Positions 1-9,784 of a DNA stretch of 64,000 nt are shown here, in pieces. Position 1 is the stretch's first letter. Each line of letters opens with the position of its first letter. Location of the stretch: assembly GCF_001659605.2 (NCBI RefSeq), contig NC_035177.2, positions 3,348,611 through 3,412,610 of the forward strand. Reading direction: 5' to 3'. Source of the stretch: Manihot esculenta. Lineage: Eukaryota > Streptophyta > Magnoliopsida > Malpighiales > Euphorbiaceae. The notes under the pieces are model-generated. The model was not told the DNA's origin. It was given only the letters and a program-made list of their open reading frames with translations, and did not search any database. Position numbers and translations under genes: made by a program.

Positions 1-369
1 TTAAAAATGGAGAATTTGTTGGCTGCTTCCGCCAATGGACCACTTTGTTTGGCCCAATGTATGAAAATGTGAAAATAGTGTGCTTTTGTTTGCTTTTGGA
101 TTTCCACTATTAATACGCTTTATTAATTAATGCCACCTGAAAACCAGGGGCCAATCCACGCGCCTATATAGATATAGCTGTAAAAGCCCTTTAATTTTTC
201 ATTTTTAAATGTTAACAAATTTTCAAGAAACTACTTTAATAACGTTTGAGATAAACGAAGGGGAAACTTGAGATTGGATGGCTTGAAAAAGCTGTAAAGG
301 ATTCCCCTTCAATAATTTTTTATGAAAGACCTTTGTCCACTGCAAGGTATGCAGCATGTCTCTAAGCAA
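1..369. other. unassigned AT-rich sequence
   Basis: I see no gene, LTR end, RNA gene or repeat here. It may be the 3' flank of the LINE relic to its right or older decayed transposon DNA. Confidence 0.4.
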
Positions 370-1851
370 GTGATTCTAAAACCAATGGTTCTATCATGCC
401 AGGAATTTCGATTCTCGATGAGGTTCTTACTTAGAGCTCCCTTCCTATATAATATTCAGATTTAAAGGAATAATTTCCATGAATGGTATAATGCCAAATC
501 GTCCTATCGTCATGGTGAAGGAAAGAAGTAGGCATGGCTAGAATATTAGGGATCTCCTCTTCGTCAAATTGCTACAGAAGACTTTGCTTCAAAATGTCTC
601 TACTCTACAGACTGCTCCTCATTCCCAAGAGGATCTACATCCCAAATGAACTTGAAGGAAGGAAGAATTGGAAAAATATTTTCCTATTAAAAGTGTCGTC
701 AGTAGAGAGTTCAGAGCAGAAACAATGCTCTAATCATGTTTGCTAAAAGAGCCTTGTTAAACTTGCCAAAACTCAAATCTCCCTTAGATTTTGGTCCACA
801 TAACTTTGACCAAGCTATCTAGTGGATCTTCTTGACATTGTTATTGCGTCTCCACCAAAACCTAGCCATCACTGAATTGACCAGATCACAAAGAGTATAA
901 GAAAGCTTGAAATAAGATATGGTAAAAACAGGATTGCAGATGCCACAATTTTATAAAAGTTTTCTAGGTTCCCTTAGAAAAAGGCTTTTCAACCTAACCC
1001 AAGGTTTTATTTTCGATCCTCTCCCGAATATAAGCAAAAGCTTGTTCTTTAGTTCTAGGGATATTTGTCGAAAGGCCAAGAAATCTATCAGATGCCGCAA
1101 TATTAGATATTTAAAGACTAGATGCCAAGTTGTTTTGGAGTGAACATGAAGTATTTAGACCCAAGAGCAGGCTAGATTTGTTTTGAACTTTTTTTTTATA
1201 GAACCTCTTTTAACTTTTTGAATAAGAGTAAGCGCTATATGGTTAACACCTCTAGGCATGTGCATTGTATCAAAGAAATTAAAAACAGTTGAACATACTT
1301 CCTCACCTATAATATACCAATATTTTTAATAGAACAAACCTATGAAACCGTCTTCTTAGAGCCTTTATAGGGTTGATGGCAAAAGCGGCTTTTCGAATCT
1401 CCTCTCGAGATATAGGTTTTGTTAGTTACTCATTCATAGAGTTATCCTTTGGTATACTCTAAAAGTTAGAAAGTCTAGTGGTGGAATATATGTTTTGAAA
1501 ATAATGCATTGTGATGTTCTTAATATCATGAAGAGAGGTACACTAATTGCTCGTATTGTCTTGAGTTGCACCTCCTTCTCTGAATAACATGGGTATCAAA
1601 ATAGGAAGAGTTTCTACACGCATCTTCAGCCAATTGATTTAAGCTTTTCGTGCCCAATATGCTTCCTTTTTCTATAAGTTTAATGTTCAGCTCTTTTTCA
1701 ATATTTTGAATGTTTTAAGCATTCCAATTGCTATTTTTTTCTTTGCTCTTTCTAGATGAGGAGTAAGATCACTGATAATGACCTTAGAGTTTTTCTTATG
1801 TAACCTGCACCAATCAACAATAGCATTTCTACAATTCTTTAATTTGGTAAA
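370..1851 (-). mobile_element. L1-type LINE relic (reverse transcriptase region, decayed)
   Basis: Translating the minus strand in shifting frames gives pieces typical of plant L1 ORF2. In sense order they are FTKLKNCRNAIVDW near 1800-1850, EEIRKAAFAINPIKA near 1380-1420 (the start of the RT domain), the LG-W-LS-GKE-LIK-type block near 960-1030, VMARFWWRRNN and FNKALLA near 760-860, and TIWHYTIHGNYSFKSEYY near 450-510 (the region after RT). Stops and frameshifts break every block, so no protein can be made. The relic is cut at 1851 by solo LTR Q and continues for a few codons after 4146. Family assignment rests on order and spacing of the blocks. The exact ends are uncertain. Confidence 0.7.
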
Positions 1852-2479
1852 TGTAACGACCCGGAAATCGGACCGCTACCGGCGCTAGGATCCAAATCGG
1901 CATAAAGCCGCCGGGACCCGTAGCAAGCCAGACATACATCCTGTAAACCTGTTTAATCCTATATATGATCAACAAATACATAAAAATTTTGAACTTTTCT
2001 TTTCATTCATTCACCAAACTCAACCTGTGCATGCACTATTCATGAACATAATCATAAACATTAACCCCTCTTTGGAGTCCTCATCAATGCTCCAATGGGG
2101 TGATAACATATATTAAGTTTGGTTTACATAATCATCATTAAAATCATGCACTCAAAGGGATTAACAACATACTAGGGTCAAGCACAATTCTAAACCTCAA
2201 TACTCATCATTACATTACATAACTGTTTAATACTAATCATTATATTTCAATATTTATCATGTCCACCTCTAGCTATTACATGACCATAACTTTACTCTAG
2301 CTGACCTCATGGTCTATCCCGTACCTGCAAACCTGGGGGTTAAGGGAGAGGGGTGAGCTAAAGAGCCCAGTGAGCAGAATAATAAAACATTATATTAAAA
2401 GTTCATGCTTTCATGAAATGCATCACAACACAACAAATCACATCAAGGATGAATTTGTCACCAATAGCCCTCTACATTT

Positions 2480-2630
2480 TCCATTAGTGCCAGAACGTAG
2501 AATGGGTCCTGGTCTTTCTCTTACATAACATATCATAACATTCCAAGATGCTAAGGACGTAGAATGGGTCTTCCTGGACTTTCTCTTACATAGTGCCAGG
2601 GACGTAGAATGGGTCTTCCTGGACTTCCAT
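2480..2630. repeat. Degenerate tandem array in LTR Q
   Basis: Three units share the core GTGCCAG-ACGTAGAATGGGTC followed by TCTTACATA. This is the Q version of an array that sits at the same LTR position in K, L, G, J and Y but with a different unit in each. Confidence 0.75.
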
Positions 2631-3034
2631 ACCGTATCATCATCATATCATGACATAACATACGAGGGCTAATGGATCACTCAATATTCATCCACATCAA
2701 CAACATAATATGCAATGCAACATATTCGTGAATACTAATGCAAACACCCTAATATATCACATGGTATCCATGATGTGTGAATCATGCTGAAATATTCATT
2801 ATTTACTTTAAAACATAAAGAGTTATTCCACTTACCTCTGGCTAGCTCTGACCAGACACTGGAGCAGCTGACTCACTACTGGGGTCCTCGGTTCCTCAGG
2901 TCCGAACCTACACAGGTGGACTCAAATGAGGGACCAAACATACAAGAACATGACTCTAAAATACTCCCCAAAATTCCCCTAAAACACCTCAAAACAATCA
3001 TAGAAAACATGCAAAGGAGGGCTGCACAGGGCAC

Positions 3035-3280
3035 TTTCGGCGGCAGGTTTGGCGGCCGAAAGGCCCTCCAGAGCCGAAAGTCATGCACCTTCGGCGGCAC
3101 TTTCGGCGGCCGAAGGTTCCCTCCAGAGACGAAACTCATGCATGTTCGGCGGCACCTTCGGCGGCCGAAACTTCCCTCCAGAGCCGAAAGTCCACTTTCG
3201 GGGGCAGGATTCGGCAGCCAAAGGCTGGCCTCCACAGGCAGGTTTGGCGGCCGAAAGTCCCTTCGGCTGCCGAACCTGAG
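3035..3280. repeat. TTCGGCGGCCGAA palindrome cluster (Q, promoter-distal)
   Basis: At least six GGCGGC/GGCCGAA half or whole palindromes alternate with a spacer of the type AGTC/CCTCCAGAGACGAAA. The same arrangement recurs in all family-1 LTRs of the window. Confidence 0.85.
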
Positions 3281-4145
3281 TTCTTCCATAGGCAGAACTC
3301 AGCCTCAACTCATGCACAAATGCCTCCCAAACTTCACAACTCAACCAAAACATGCATAAACACATACAAAAGCTCCTAGGGGCTTCAAACTATCCTAAAC
3401 CCCAACTACAACACATCAAACATGCATATCCAACATACATTGCTCATAAACACACATAAAAACCTAACAATGTTCAACTAACCTAAACATGCATTTCTAC
3501 CCCATGAATCCTCTTAAAACTTATTTAAAACATAAAATGAGCTCAAGATCGACTCTTACCTCTTGAAGATCGAGAGAGAGTGTGACCTAACTTGGAGATT
3601 TGGGGAGGATGGGTTCCTGAGGTCTCCAAGCTTCACAACTTCGATCTAAGCTCGAAATCTTCAAAAATCAAGTGAAAACTCATAAGAAAATCATGAAGAT
3701 TCGAAGGAAGAAGCTCAAAATCGATGAGGGACGGTGGAGAGCTCACCTTGGCCGAAAATGGGGAGAAAAGCTCGCCCGTTTCGGACAAGGGACCCCTTTA
3801 TAGGCGGCTGGCCAGGCCACTTTCGGGGGCCTAACGTGCCTCCGCATGCATGCCATGTTCGGCGGCCGAACCTGGACTTCCCTCACTTATGCCTTCGGGG
3901 GCCTAAAGCACTCCCGAAGCACATGCATGTTCGGCAGTCGAACTTGAGGTTCGGCGGCCGAACCTGAGTCTTCCTCTCAATACTATTTTCATTCAAAACT
4001 TAATTTCTTTCTTGCTTAAAACCATAAAATACATTAAAACATTTTATAAAAACATGATTTTACTCTTCTAGAGGTTTTCGACATCCGAGATTCCACCGGA
4101 CGGTAGGAATTCCGATACCGGAGTCTAGCCGGGTATTACAGTAAA

Positions 4146-4848
4146 TGTTCAATAGATACTAATGCCACTAGGGATTTAAATTTCATGGATATACTATTGG
4201 GCACTCCACATCCACATTAGATATCCATATAAAGATGATTTAATTTTTATAGGTTCAAATATAAAAATGTTTGATGAGTTCAAGAAGAAGATGGCATAAG
4301 AGTTTGAAATGACAGATTTGGGGATGATGACTTATTATTTGGGCATTGAGGTGAAGCAAAGAGATGAAGTATTTCCATTTCTCTGAAAGCTTATGCTGAA
4401 AGAGTTTTGAAGGAATTTTAGTTTAAATTTCATGGATATACTATTGGGCATTCCACATCCACATTAGATATCCATATGAAGATGATTTAATTTTTATAGG
4501 TTCAAATATAAAAATATTTGATGAGTTCAAGAAGAAGATGGCATAGGAGTTTGAAATGACAGATTTGGGGATTATGACTTATTGTTTGGGCATTGAGGTG
4601 AAGCAAAGAGATGAAGTATTTCCATTTCTCTGAAAGCTTATGCTGAAAGAGTTTTGAAAGAATTTTAGATGCAGCATTGCAATCCTATTAATACACATAT
4701 AGAGTGTGGATCAAGTTGATGAGATTTGATGATGGTGAGAAGGTAAATTCAAATTTATTTCGAAGAATTGTTGGAAGTTTAAGATTTTTGAATTGTACAA
4801 GACCTGATATCTTTTACAGAGTTGGGATGATTAGTCGATTTATGGAAG
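4146..4848 (+). mobile_element. Ty1/copia RT-RNase H fragment
   Basis: From 4175 the plus strand encodes, with frame breaks, the end of a copia reverse transcriptase: DDLIFIGSNIK-FDEFKKKMA-EFEMTDLG-MTYYLGIEVKQRDEVF, then DDGEKVNSNLFRRIVGSLRFLNCTRPDI. The YVDD catalytic area is just at the left edge. A 247-bp stretch is duplicated in tandem. The fragment stops where the LTR of V begins (TGACTGTGCAG at 4849), inside the motif that normally reads RYMES. The first ~30 bp (4146-4174) probably still belong to the LINE relic. Dead copy. Confidence 0.8.
4175..4668 (+). repeat. 247-bp tandem duplication inside the copia fragment
   Basis: Unit 1 is 4175-4421 and unit 2 is 4422-4668. Both start TTTAAATTTCATGGATATAC and end GAATTTTAG. 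They differ by a few substitutions, for example GGCACTCC versus GGCATTCC, so the duplication is not brand new. Confidence 0.9.
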
Positions 4849-5023
4849 TGACTGTGCAGTTGTCGAAGTCGGTCAAAAATAATATTTTCAATTATCAACA
4901 ATCTTACAACTGCAGATAGTGGTGAAAAGATCGAATCCACAGGGAATTGATACTTACATATCTTTCTTATCAAGACCAAGAAAACAAACTGAAAGCAAAA
5001 TAAAAGTAAACTACGAGTAAAGT
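4849..5023 (-). mobile_element. Terminal part of family-2 LTR V (3' end of the LTR)
   Basis: The minus strand ends GACTTCGACAACTGCACAGTCA, the end of a family-2 LTR, and includes the conserved CACTATCTGCAGTTGT block. Its other side, at 5019-5023 (AAAGT, sense ACTTT), continues in sequence with V's main part at 11488-12708, which ends in ACTTT. Repeat S sits at this cut, and the two V pieces are now 6.8 kb apart in opposite orientation. Confidence 0.88.
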
Positions 5024-5328
5024 TGTAACAGCCCGGAAACCGATACCCCTCTGTAGAAGAATTGGTACTCACTCTCACCAGACTATTCCCTTAAAGTGGG
5101 AGGTCAAGGGTTCGAGCAGTGGGGGAGGCGACCTAATTCCCAGAGGAAGGAATTGGGCCAAATCCACTCGGGCTAGGGCGGGCCGTACTGGCTCCCCCGA
5201 GGGACAAATCCTGCCCGGAACCCGTGAGGGTGAAGGGATGTTAAGAGCTGCTCACAGTGGCCGCCCCCAGGAGGTGTAACGGGCTGTGAGCGGTAACAGG
5301 GCCGGTCGTACGGGGCCGGGCTGTTACA

Positions 5329-5346
5329 TAAAAAGGCGCCTTTTTA
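5329..5346. repeat. Perfect palindrome between S units A and B
   Basis: TAAAAAGGCGCCTTTTTA is its own reverse complement, with the axis between 5337 and 5338. The flanking 275-bp arms extend this into a near-perfect giant hairpin. Confidence 0.95.
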
Positions 5347-5897
5347 TGTAACAGCCCGGCCCCGTACGACCGGCCCTGTTACCGCTCACAGCCCGTTACA
5401 CCTCCTGGGGGCGGCCACTGTGAGCAGCTCTTAACATCCCTTCACCCTCACGGGTTCCGGGCAGGATTTGTCCCTCGGGGGAGCCAGTACGGCCCGCCCT
5501 AGCCCGAGTGGATTTGGCCCAATTCCTTCCTCTGGGAATTAGGTCGCCTCCCCCACTGCTCGAACCCTTGACCTCCCACTTTAAGGGAATAGTCTGGTGA
5601 GAGTGAGTACCAATTCTTCTACTAGAAGAATTGGTACTCACTCTCACCAGACTATTCCCTTAAAGTGGGAGGTCAAGGGTTCGAGCAGTGGGGGAGGCGA
5701 CCTAATTCCCAGAGGAAGGAATTGGGCCAAATCCACTCGGGCTAGGGCGGGCCGTACTGGCTCCCCCGAGGGACAAATCCTGCCCGGAACCCGTGAGGGT
5801 GAAGGGATGTTAAGAGCTGCTCACAGTGGCCGCCCCCAGGAGGTGTAACGGGCTGTGAGCGGTAACAGGGCCGGTCGTACGGGGCCGGGCTGTTACA
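5347..5897. repeat. S units B and C, inverted repeat about 5622
   Basis: B (5347-5621) and C (5623-5897) are reverse complements of each other around one cytosine (TTCTTCTA-C-TAGAAGAA). I found no difference between them by eye. Confidence 0.93.
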
Positions 5898-6146
5898 GTG
5901 TTTCATGTTTCTATGCTATGGAAGTTTGTGTCAGATCCAAGTAAGGTTCTTAGTGAACCTGATGTGGAGATCCTTGGAGATCTCACCTATGTAGAGCAGC
6001 CAGTACGGATCCTTGACACACAGATCAGAAAGCTGAGGAACAAGGAGATTCCGATGGTGAAAGTCCTATGGAACCACCACAATATGGAAGAAGGCACCTG
6101 GGAGACACCGGAGTTTATGCTCCAGCAGTATCCATATCTGTTTTAA
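5898..6146 (+). pseudogene. Y: end of gypsy pol with chromodomain (fragment)
   Basis: The frame reads [20 protein letters not shown], then [19 protein letters not shown] and [20 protein letters not shown], ending QYPYLF and a stop. This is the tail of a chromovirus integrase with its chromodomain (W-N-H-H-x6-TWE core), thought to steer integration to marked chromatin. The first five bases, GTGTT, repeat the last bases of the Y body, read on the minus strand at 19587-19583. Joined there, the frame restores HPVFHVSML exactly as in K. So this is the missing end of Y, now 13.7 kb away and turned around. Confidence 0.9.
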
Positions 6147-6210
6147 GGTTCGATTTTCCTCTTCTTTATGTGTTTATTTGTTTGCGGAATATTCGGGGAC
6201 GAATGTTCTT

Positions 6211-6223
6211 AAGGGGGGGAGAA
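6211..6223 (+). promoter_or_regulatory. Y polypurine tract
   Basis: AAGGGGGGGAGAA abuts the LTR start TGTAATACC. Just upstream is ATTCGGGGACGAATGTTCTT, a hairpin conserved before the polypurine tract in W and K too. Confidence 0.9.
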
Positions 6224-6401
6224 TGTAATACCCGGCTAGAGTCCGGCATCGGAATTCTACCTTCCGGTGGAATCCAGGATGTCGGAACCCTCTAGAAGGG
6301 TATCGATATATTTTTCTAAAGTGTTTTGCTATGATTTTATGTGTTAAGTATCAAAGGAAATGAGTGTTTTTGAAAGAAAAGAGCCAAGGAGGAAATGCAA
6401 G

Positions 6402-6475
6402 GTTCAGCCGCCGAAGGTGAAAGTTCGGCCGCCGAACATGCATGGCATTCGGTTTCACGTTTGGCCGCCGAAGGT
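6402..6475. repeat. TTCGGCCGCCGAA cluster upstream of the Y TATA box
   Basis: Two full and one partial palindrome (TTCAGCCGCCGAA, TTCGGCCGCCGAA, TTTGGCCGCCGAA) lie within 75 bp and end about 20 bp before the TATA box, the expected place for U3 promoter elements. Confidence 0.85.
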
Positions 6476-6491
6476 GGTCTGGCCAGCCACC

Positions 6492-6498
6492 TATAAAA
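6492..6498 (+). promoter_or_regulatory. TATA box of Y 3' LTR
   Basis: TATAAAA in the context CCACCTATAAAAGGCC, which is conserved in W (13067, 17624) and in the Y 5' LTR (36980-36986, minus strand). Probable start of LTR transcription about 30 bp downstream. Confidence 0.7.
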
Positions 6499-7670
6499 GG
6501 CCTTAGGTCGGTGAAATGGATAAGTTTCTTCCATTTTCACAGGCAGAGGTGAGACCATGCTCTTCCTTAGGAGTGTTTCATGATTTCTTCAAATCTTTCC
6601 AAGTTTTGAGAGATTTTTATGTTGTTTTAAAGGTTTTGAGCAAAAGATCAAAGTTTTGAAGTTTGGAGACTTTGAGAGCTTGATTCTCCATATCTCCACG
6701 TTAGGATCACCTATCCTCAAGATTTTTCAGAGGTAAGTGTGGATCCTTAGCTTCTCTTATGTTTTCTAAAGGTTTTATGGAGTTGGTTGGGAAGATATGC
6801 ATGTTTAGGTTAAGTTGTGGTTTTGGTTGAGTTTTGGTCAAAGCATGCTTATGTGTTGGTTGTGTTGTTTGTTTGGGGTTTTAAGTTAGTTTTGGACCCC
6901 TTTGTGCCTATACTTGAGTATATGCAGGTTGTGGTTTTGTTGGTTGCAAGTTTGAGTGAAGTTTGGGCACGTTTGCATAAAGCAGAACAAGTTTCTGCCT
7001 AACTGGGAAAATTCAGTTTCGGCCGCCGAAAGAGGGTTCGGCCGCTGAACATGCTAAGGAGGTGGTTTCGGCTGCCTAAGCGTGCCTAAGCTTGCCTCCG
7101 AAAGTTTGGACTTTCGGCTCTGGAGCAGGGTTTCGGCCGCCGAAGGTGCCGCCGAAGGTTAGAGACTTTTGTCTCTAGAGTGCCTTTCAGCCCCCGAACC
7201 TTGCCCCCGAAAGGGTTCGGCAGCCGAAAGGTAAGTTCGACCGCCGAAGGTGTTTGAATTTCGTCTCTGGAAAGGACTTTCGGCCGCCGAACCTGCCGTC
7301 GAAAGTGCCCTGTCCAGCCTTCTTTTGCATACTTTCTGTGGTTGTTTTAGGATGTTGAGGGGGGCTTTTGGGGAGTTTTATAGAGTTGTTCTTGAGCTAG
7401 TTTGGTCCCTCATTTGAGTCCACGTGTGTAGGAACGGACCAGAGGAACTGAAGAGAGCAGCAGTGAGCACTGCTTCAGAGTATTCAGATTCAGCCAGAGG
7501 TGAGTGGAACTGAACTTAATTCTTTAAATTGAGAAATCATATGCCTAAAGCATGTTCATGCATCATGATGATATGTAATAGGTTGATTGCACTAGTATCA
7601 CGAATGTGACGCATTGCATAATATGTTGAGGATGTGGATGGACCAAGGCGACCCCAATAACCCTAGAGAT

Positions 7671-7802
7671 GTTGTAAGACCTGGCCGGGCCAGGCATACT
7701 GCTGTTGTAAGACCTGGCTGGGCCAGGCATACTGCTGTTGTAAGACCTGGCCGGGCCAGGCATACTGATGTTGTAAGACCTGGCCGGGCCAGGCATACTG
7801 AC
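7671..7802 (+). repeat. Four 33-bp tandem units in Y 3' LTR
   Basis: Units begin at 7671, 7704, 7737 and 7770 with GTTGTAAGACCTGGCCGGGC. Each contains the near-palindrome CCTGGCCGGGCCAGG. The Y 5' LTR has the same array at about 35680-35812 with a few changes. Confidence 0.93.
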
Positions 7803-8418
7803 ATTGGAGGGAGTTTTGGTGGTCATGTCCATCCGTGATGTGAAATGTTTGTGCTGTGACGCATTTCATAAGAGCATGTAACTACAGTTCATTGTTTCTA
7901 CTCACTGGGCTTTATAGCTCACCCCTCTCCCCTAACTTAGTTTTGCAGGTTCAGTGTACAGGGGAAGTCTAGCAGGGTACAGGAAGAGAAAGAGTAAGAG
8001 ATATGTAATAGCATAGTGTGGACATGTAATGATGTAAGGAGATGTAATGGATCTGTATAGAGTTTGTATCTAGTATTGTGCTTGACCCATATATAATGTA
8101 AATCCCTTTTGTATACATAGTTTATTATGTATATGGCTAGTTGATGAGTATGGATGAACAGGTTTGACATTTACTGTGTGGACTTAGCTAGAGCTTTGAT
8201 GAGTGCTCTGGCAAGGGGAGTCTGTGTATAGAGTTAGTGCATGCACAGGTTGAACCATGGTATGAGATAGTAGGAGGTTTTCAGTTTTACAGGTTATGTT
8301 GATCATGTATGGGGTTTTACAGGTACTCAGAGAGTATAGTAGGCTTGCTACGGGTCCCGGCGACCTTAAGTCGATCTAGATCCTAGCGCCGGTAACGGTC
8401 CGATTTCGGGTCGTTACA

Positions 8419-9784
8419 GCAATCATGATGCGTGAATCATGCTAAAACTTTTATTATTTACTTTGAAACATAAGAGTCATTCTACTCACCTCAGGCTAGC
8501 TCTGACAAGACTCTGAAGCAGCTGACTCACTGCTGGGGTCCTCGGTTCCTCAGGTCCGAACCTACACAGGTGGACTCAAATGAGGGACCAAACATACATG
8601 AACGTGACTCTAAATACTCCCCAAAAACCCCCCAAAACACCTTAAAACAATCATAGAAAACATGCAAAGGAAGGCTGAACAGCGCACTTTCGGCGGCAGG
8701 TTCGGCAGCCAAAAGTCCCTCCAGAGCCGAAAGTCATGCACCTTCGGCAGCACTTTCGGCGGCCGAAGGTTCCTTCCAGAGACGAAACTCATGCATGTTC
8801 GGCGGCACCTTCGGCGGCCGAAACTCCCTTCCAGAGCCGAAAGTCCACTTTCGGGGGCAGGGTTCGGCAGCCAAAGGCTGGCCTCCACAGGCAGGTTCGA
8901 CAGCCGAAAGTCCCTTCGGCTGCCGAACCTGAGTTCTTCCAAAGGGCAGAACTCAGCCTCCATAATGCACATTTGCCTCCCAAACCATTCCAACTCAAAA
9001 CCAACACTTCCATAACATGCATATACACAAACATAAGCTCATAGGGGTCTCAAACTAGCCTAAACCCCAACCAAAACACATTAAACATATAAACAACCCA
9101 CATTGCTCAACAACTCAACATAAACCCATAACTCAATAATAACCTAGACATGCATTTCTACCGCATAAAATTTCATGAAACTCGTTTAAAACATGAAATG
9201 AGCTAAGGATCTACTCTTACCTCTTGGAGAACGAGAGGAGAGGCGATCTAACTCGGAGATGGGAGAAATCTCACTCCTTGGGTCTCCAAGCTCCAAAACT
9301 TGCTCTTTTTGCTCAAATATCATCAAACCAAGATAAAACTTGTTAAAACTCGAAAGATTGGAGGAAAACATCAAAAATCAACCATGGGAGAGCATGGACT
9401 CACCGTTGGCCGAAAATGGGGAGAAAACTCGCCAGTTTCGGCCATGGAGCCCTTATATAGGGGATGGCCAGACCACCTTCGGTAGCCTAAAGTGCCTCCA
9501 AAACTCATGCAAGTTCGGCGGCTGAACCTGAGCCACTTTCGGAAGCCTAACTTGCCCCCCTAAACTATCCCATGTTCTGCGGCCGAACTTGAGGTTCGGC
9601 GGCCGAACCTGGAAATGCCTCCATGGTCTTTTTCATTCAAAACTCAGTTCCTTTCTTTCTTAAAATTATAAAATACATTAAAACATTTTATAAAAACATG
9701 ATTCTACCCTTCTAGAGGTTTTCGACATCCAAGATTCTACCGGACGATAGGAATTCCGATACCGGAGTCTAGCCGAGTATTATA
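8419..9784 (-). mobile_element. First part of H 5' LTR (family 1), in the inverted segment
   Basis: On the minus strand it starts TATAATACTCGGC (TG changed to TA) and runs through two palindrome clusters (about 9470-9610 and 8690-8935) to ...CACGCATCATGATTGC. That end meets Y's LTR. The sequence continues at 37276 with TTGCCATGAGATAT, as it does in the uninterrupted LTR L near 54890-54910. Together, 8419-9784 (reversed) and 37276-38167 make one complete LTR. Confidence 0.88.

Larger units (their letters stand above)
1852..4140 (-). mobile_element. Solo LTR Q, family 1 (chromovirus gypsy)
   Basis: The plus strand starts TGTAACGACCCGG and ends CCGGGTATTACA, the reverse complement of a family-1 LTR (TGTAATACCCGG...GTTACA). 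The same 5 bp, GTAAA, flanks both sides (1847-1851 and 4141-4145), so this is a complete insertion reduced to one LTR by LTR-LTR recombination. Inside are two clusters of the TTCGGCGGCCGAA palindrome (about 3035-3280 and 3810-3965) and a short tandem array built on GTAGAATGGG (about 2480-2630). It has no coding capacity. The short open frames across the palindromes are products of the repeat. Confidence 0.93.
5024..5897. mobile_element. Palindromic repeat complex S (small 305-bp LTR-like unit plus two truncated copies)
   Basis: Unit A (5024-5328) starts TGTAACAGCCCGGAAACC and ends CCGGGCTGTTACA. With TG/CA ends and termini like family-1 LTRs in reverse, it looks like a miniature solo LTR in minus orientation. 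It is followed by an 18-bp palindrome, then a 275-bp inverted copy B (5347-5621), a single C, and a 275-bp direct copy C (5623-5897). B and C lack the outer 30 bp of A. Near residue 30 of the unit there is a tRNA-like GGTTCGAGC box, but no tRNA fold. The left flank is AAAGT and the right flank GTGTT. They match only after undoing the inferred inversion. There is no credible protein: the mirror-image 83-codon frames simply restate the repeat. Confidence 0.8.
6224..8418 (+). mobile_element. Y 3' LTR (family 1)
   Basis: It runs TGTAATACCCGGC...TTTCGGGTCGTTACA, 2195 bp. It is preceded by the polypurine tract and the end of pol. It has a TATA box at 6492, a palindrome cluster just upstream of it (about 6402-6475), a second cluster at 7015-7300 and four 33-bp tandem units at 7671-7802. 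Its partner LTR is 35060-37275. After re-inversion the two Y ends abut a shared TTGC of the split H LTR (a 4-bp target duplication, or 5 bp with one change). Confidence 0.92.

Noticed and set aside
1..1851. Small plus-strand frames of 70-74 codons near 534 and 919
   Set aside because: They lie opposite the minus-strand LINE RT blocks and have no recognisable content.
2784..3379. Overlapping open frames on both strands rich in FGG, RRPK, SAAE or RPPN
   Set aside because: They arise from the stop-poor TTCGGCGGCCGAA arrays inside LTRs, in several frames at once and without any start context or domain. The same applies near 8600-9040, 12830-13820, 17387-18374, 36120-36386, 44037-44477, 51807-52247, 53132-53540, 54192-54596 and 62123-62463.
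5070..5140. tRNA or SINE promoter in S (GGTTCGAGC box)
   Set aside because: A B-box-like string is present but I cannot find a matching A box at the right distance, a cloverleaf or a poly-A/T tail. TG/CA ends and the 5-bp duplication fit an LTR better.
5396..5848. Two mirror-image 83-codon proteins
   Set aside because: They are the same frame on the B and C arms of an inverted repeat. Unit A has it in a slightly different context, with no domain and no coding context.
7563..7869. Repetitive frames reading RPGRARHT or MPGPARSYN
   Set aside because: Direct translation of the 33-bp tandem units in the Y LTRs (also 35609-35915). No conserved start or domain.
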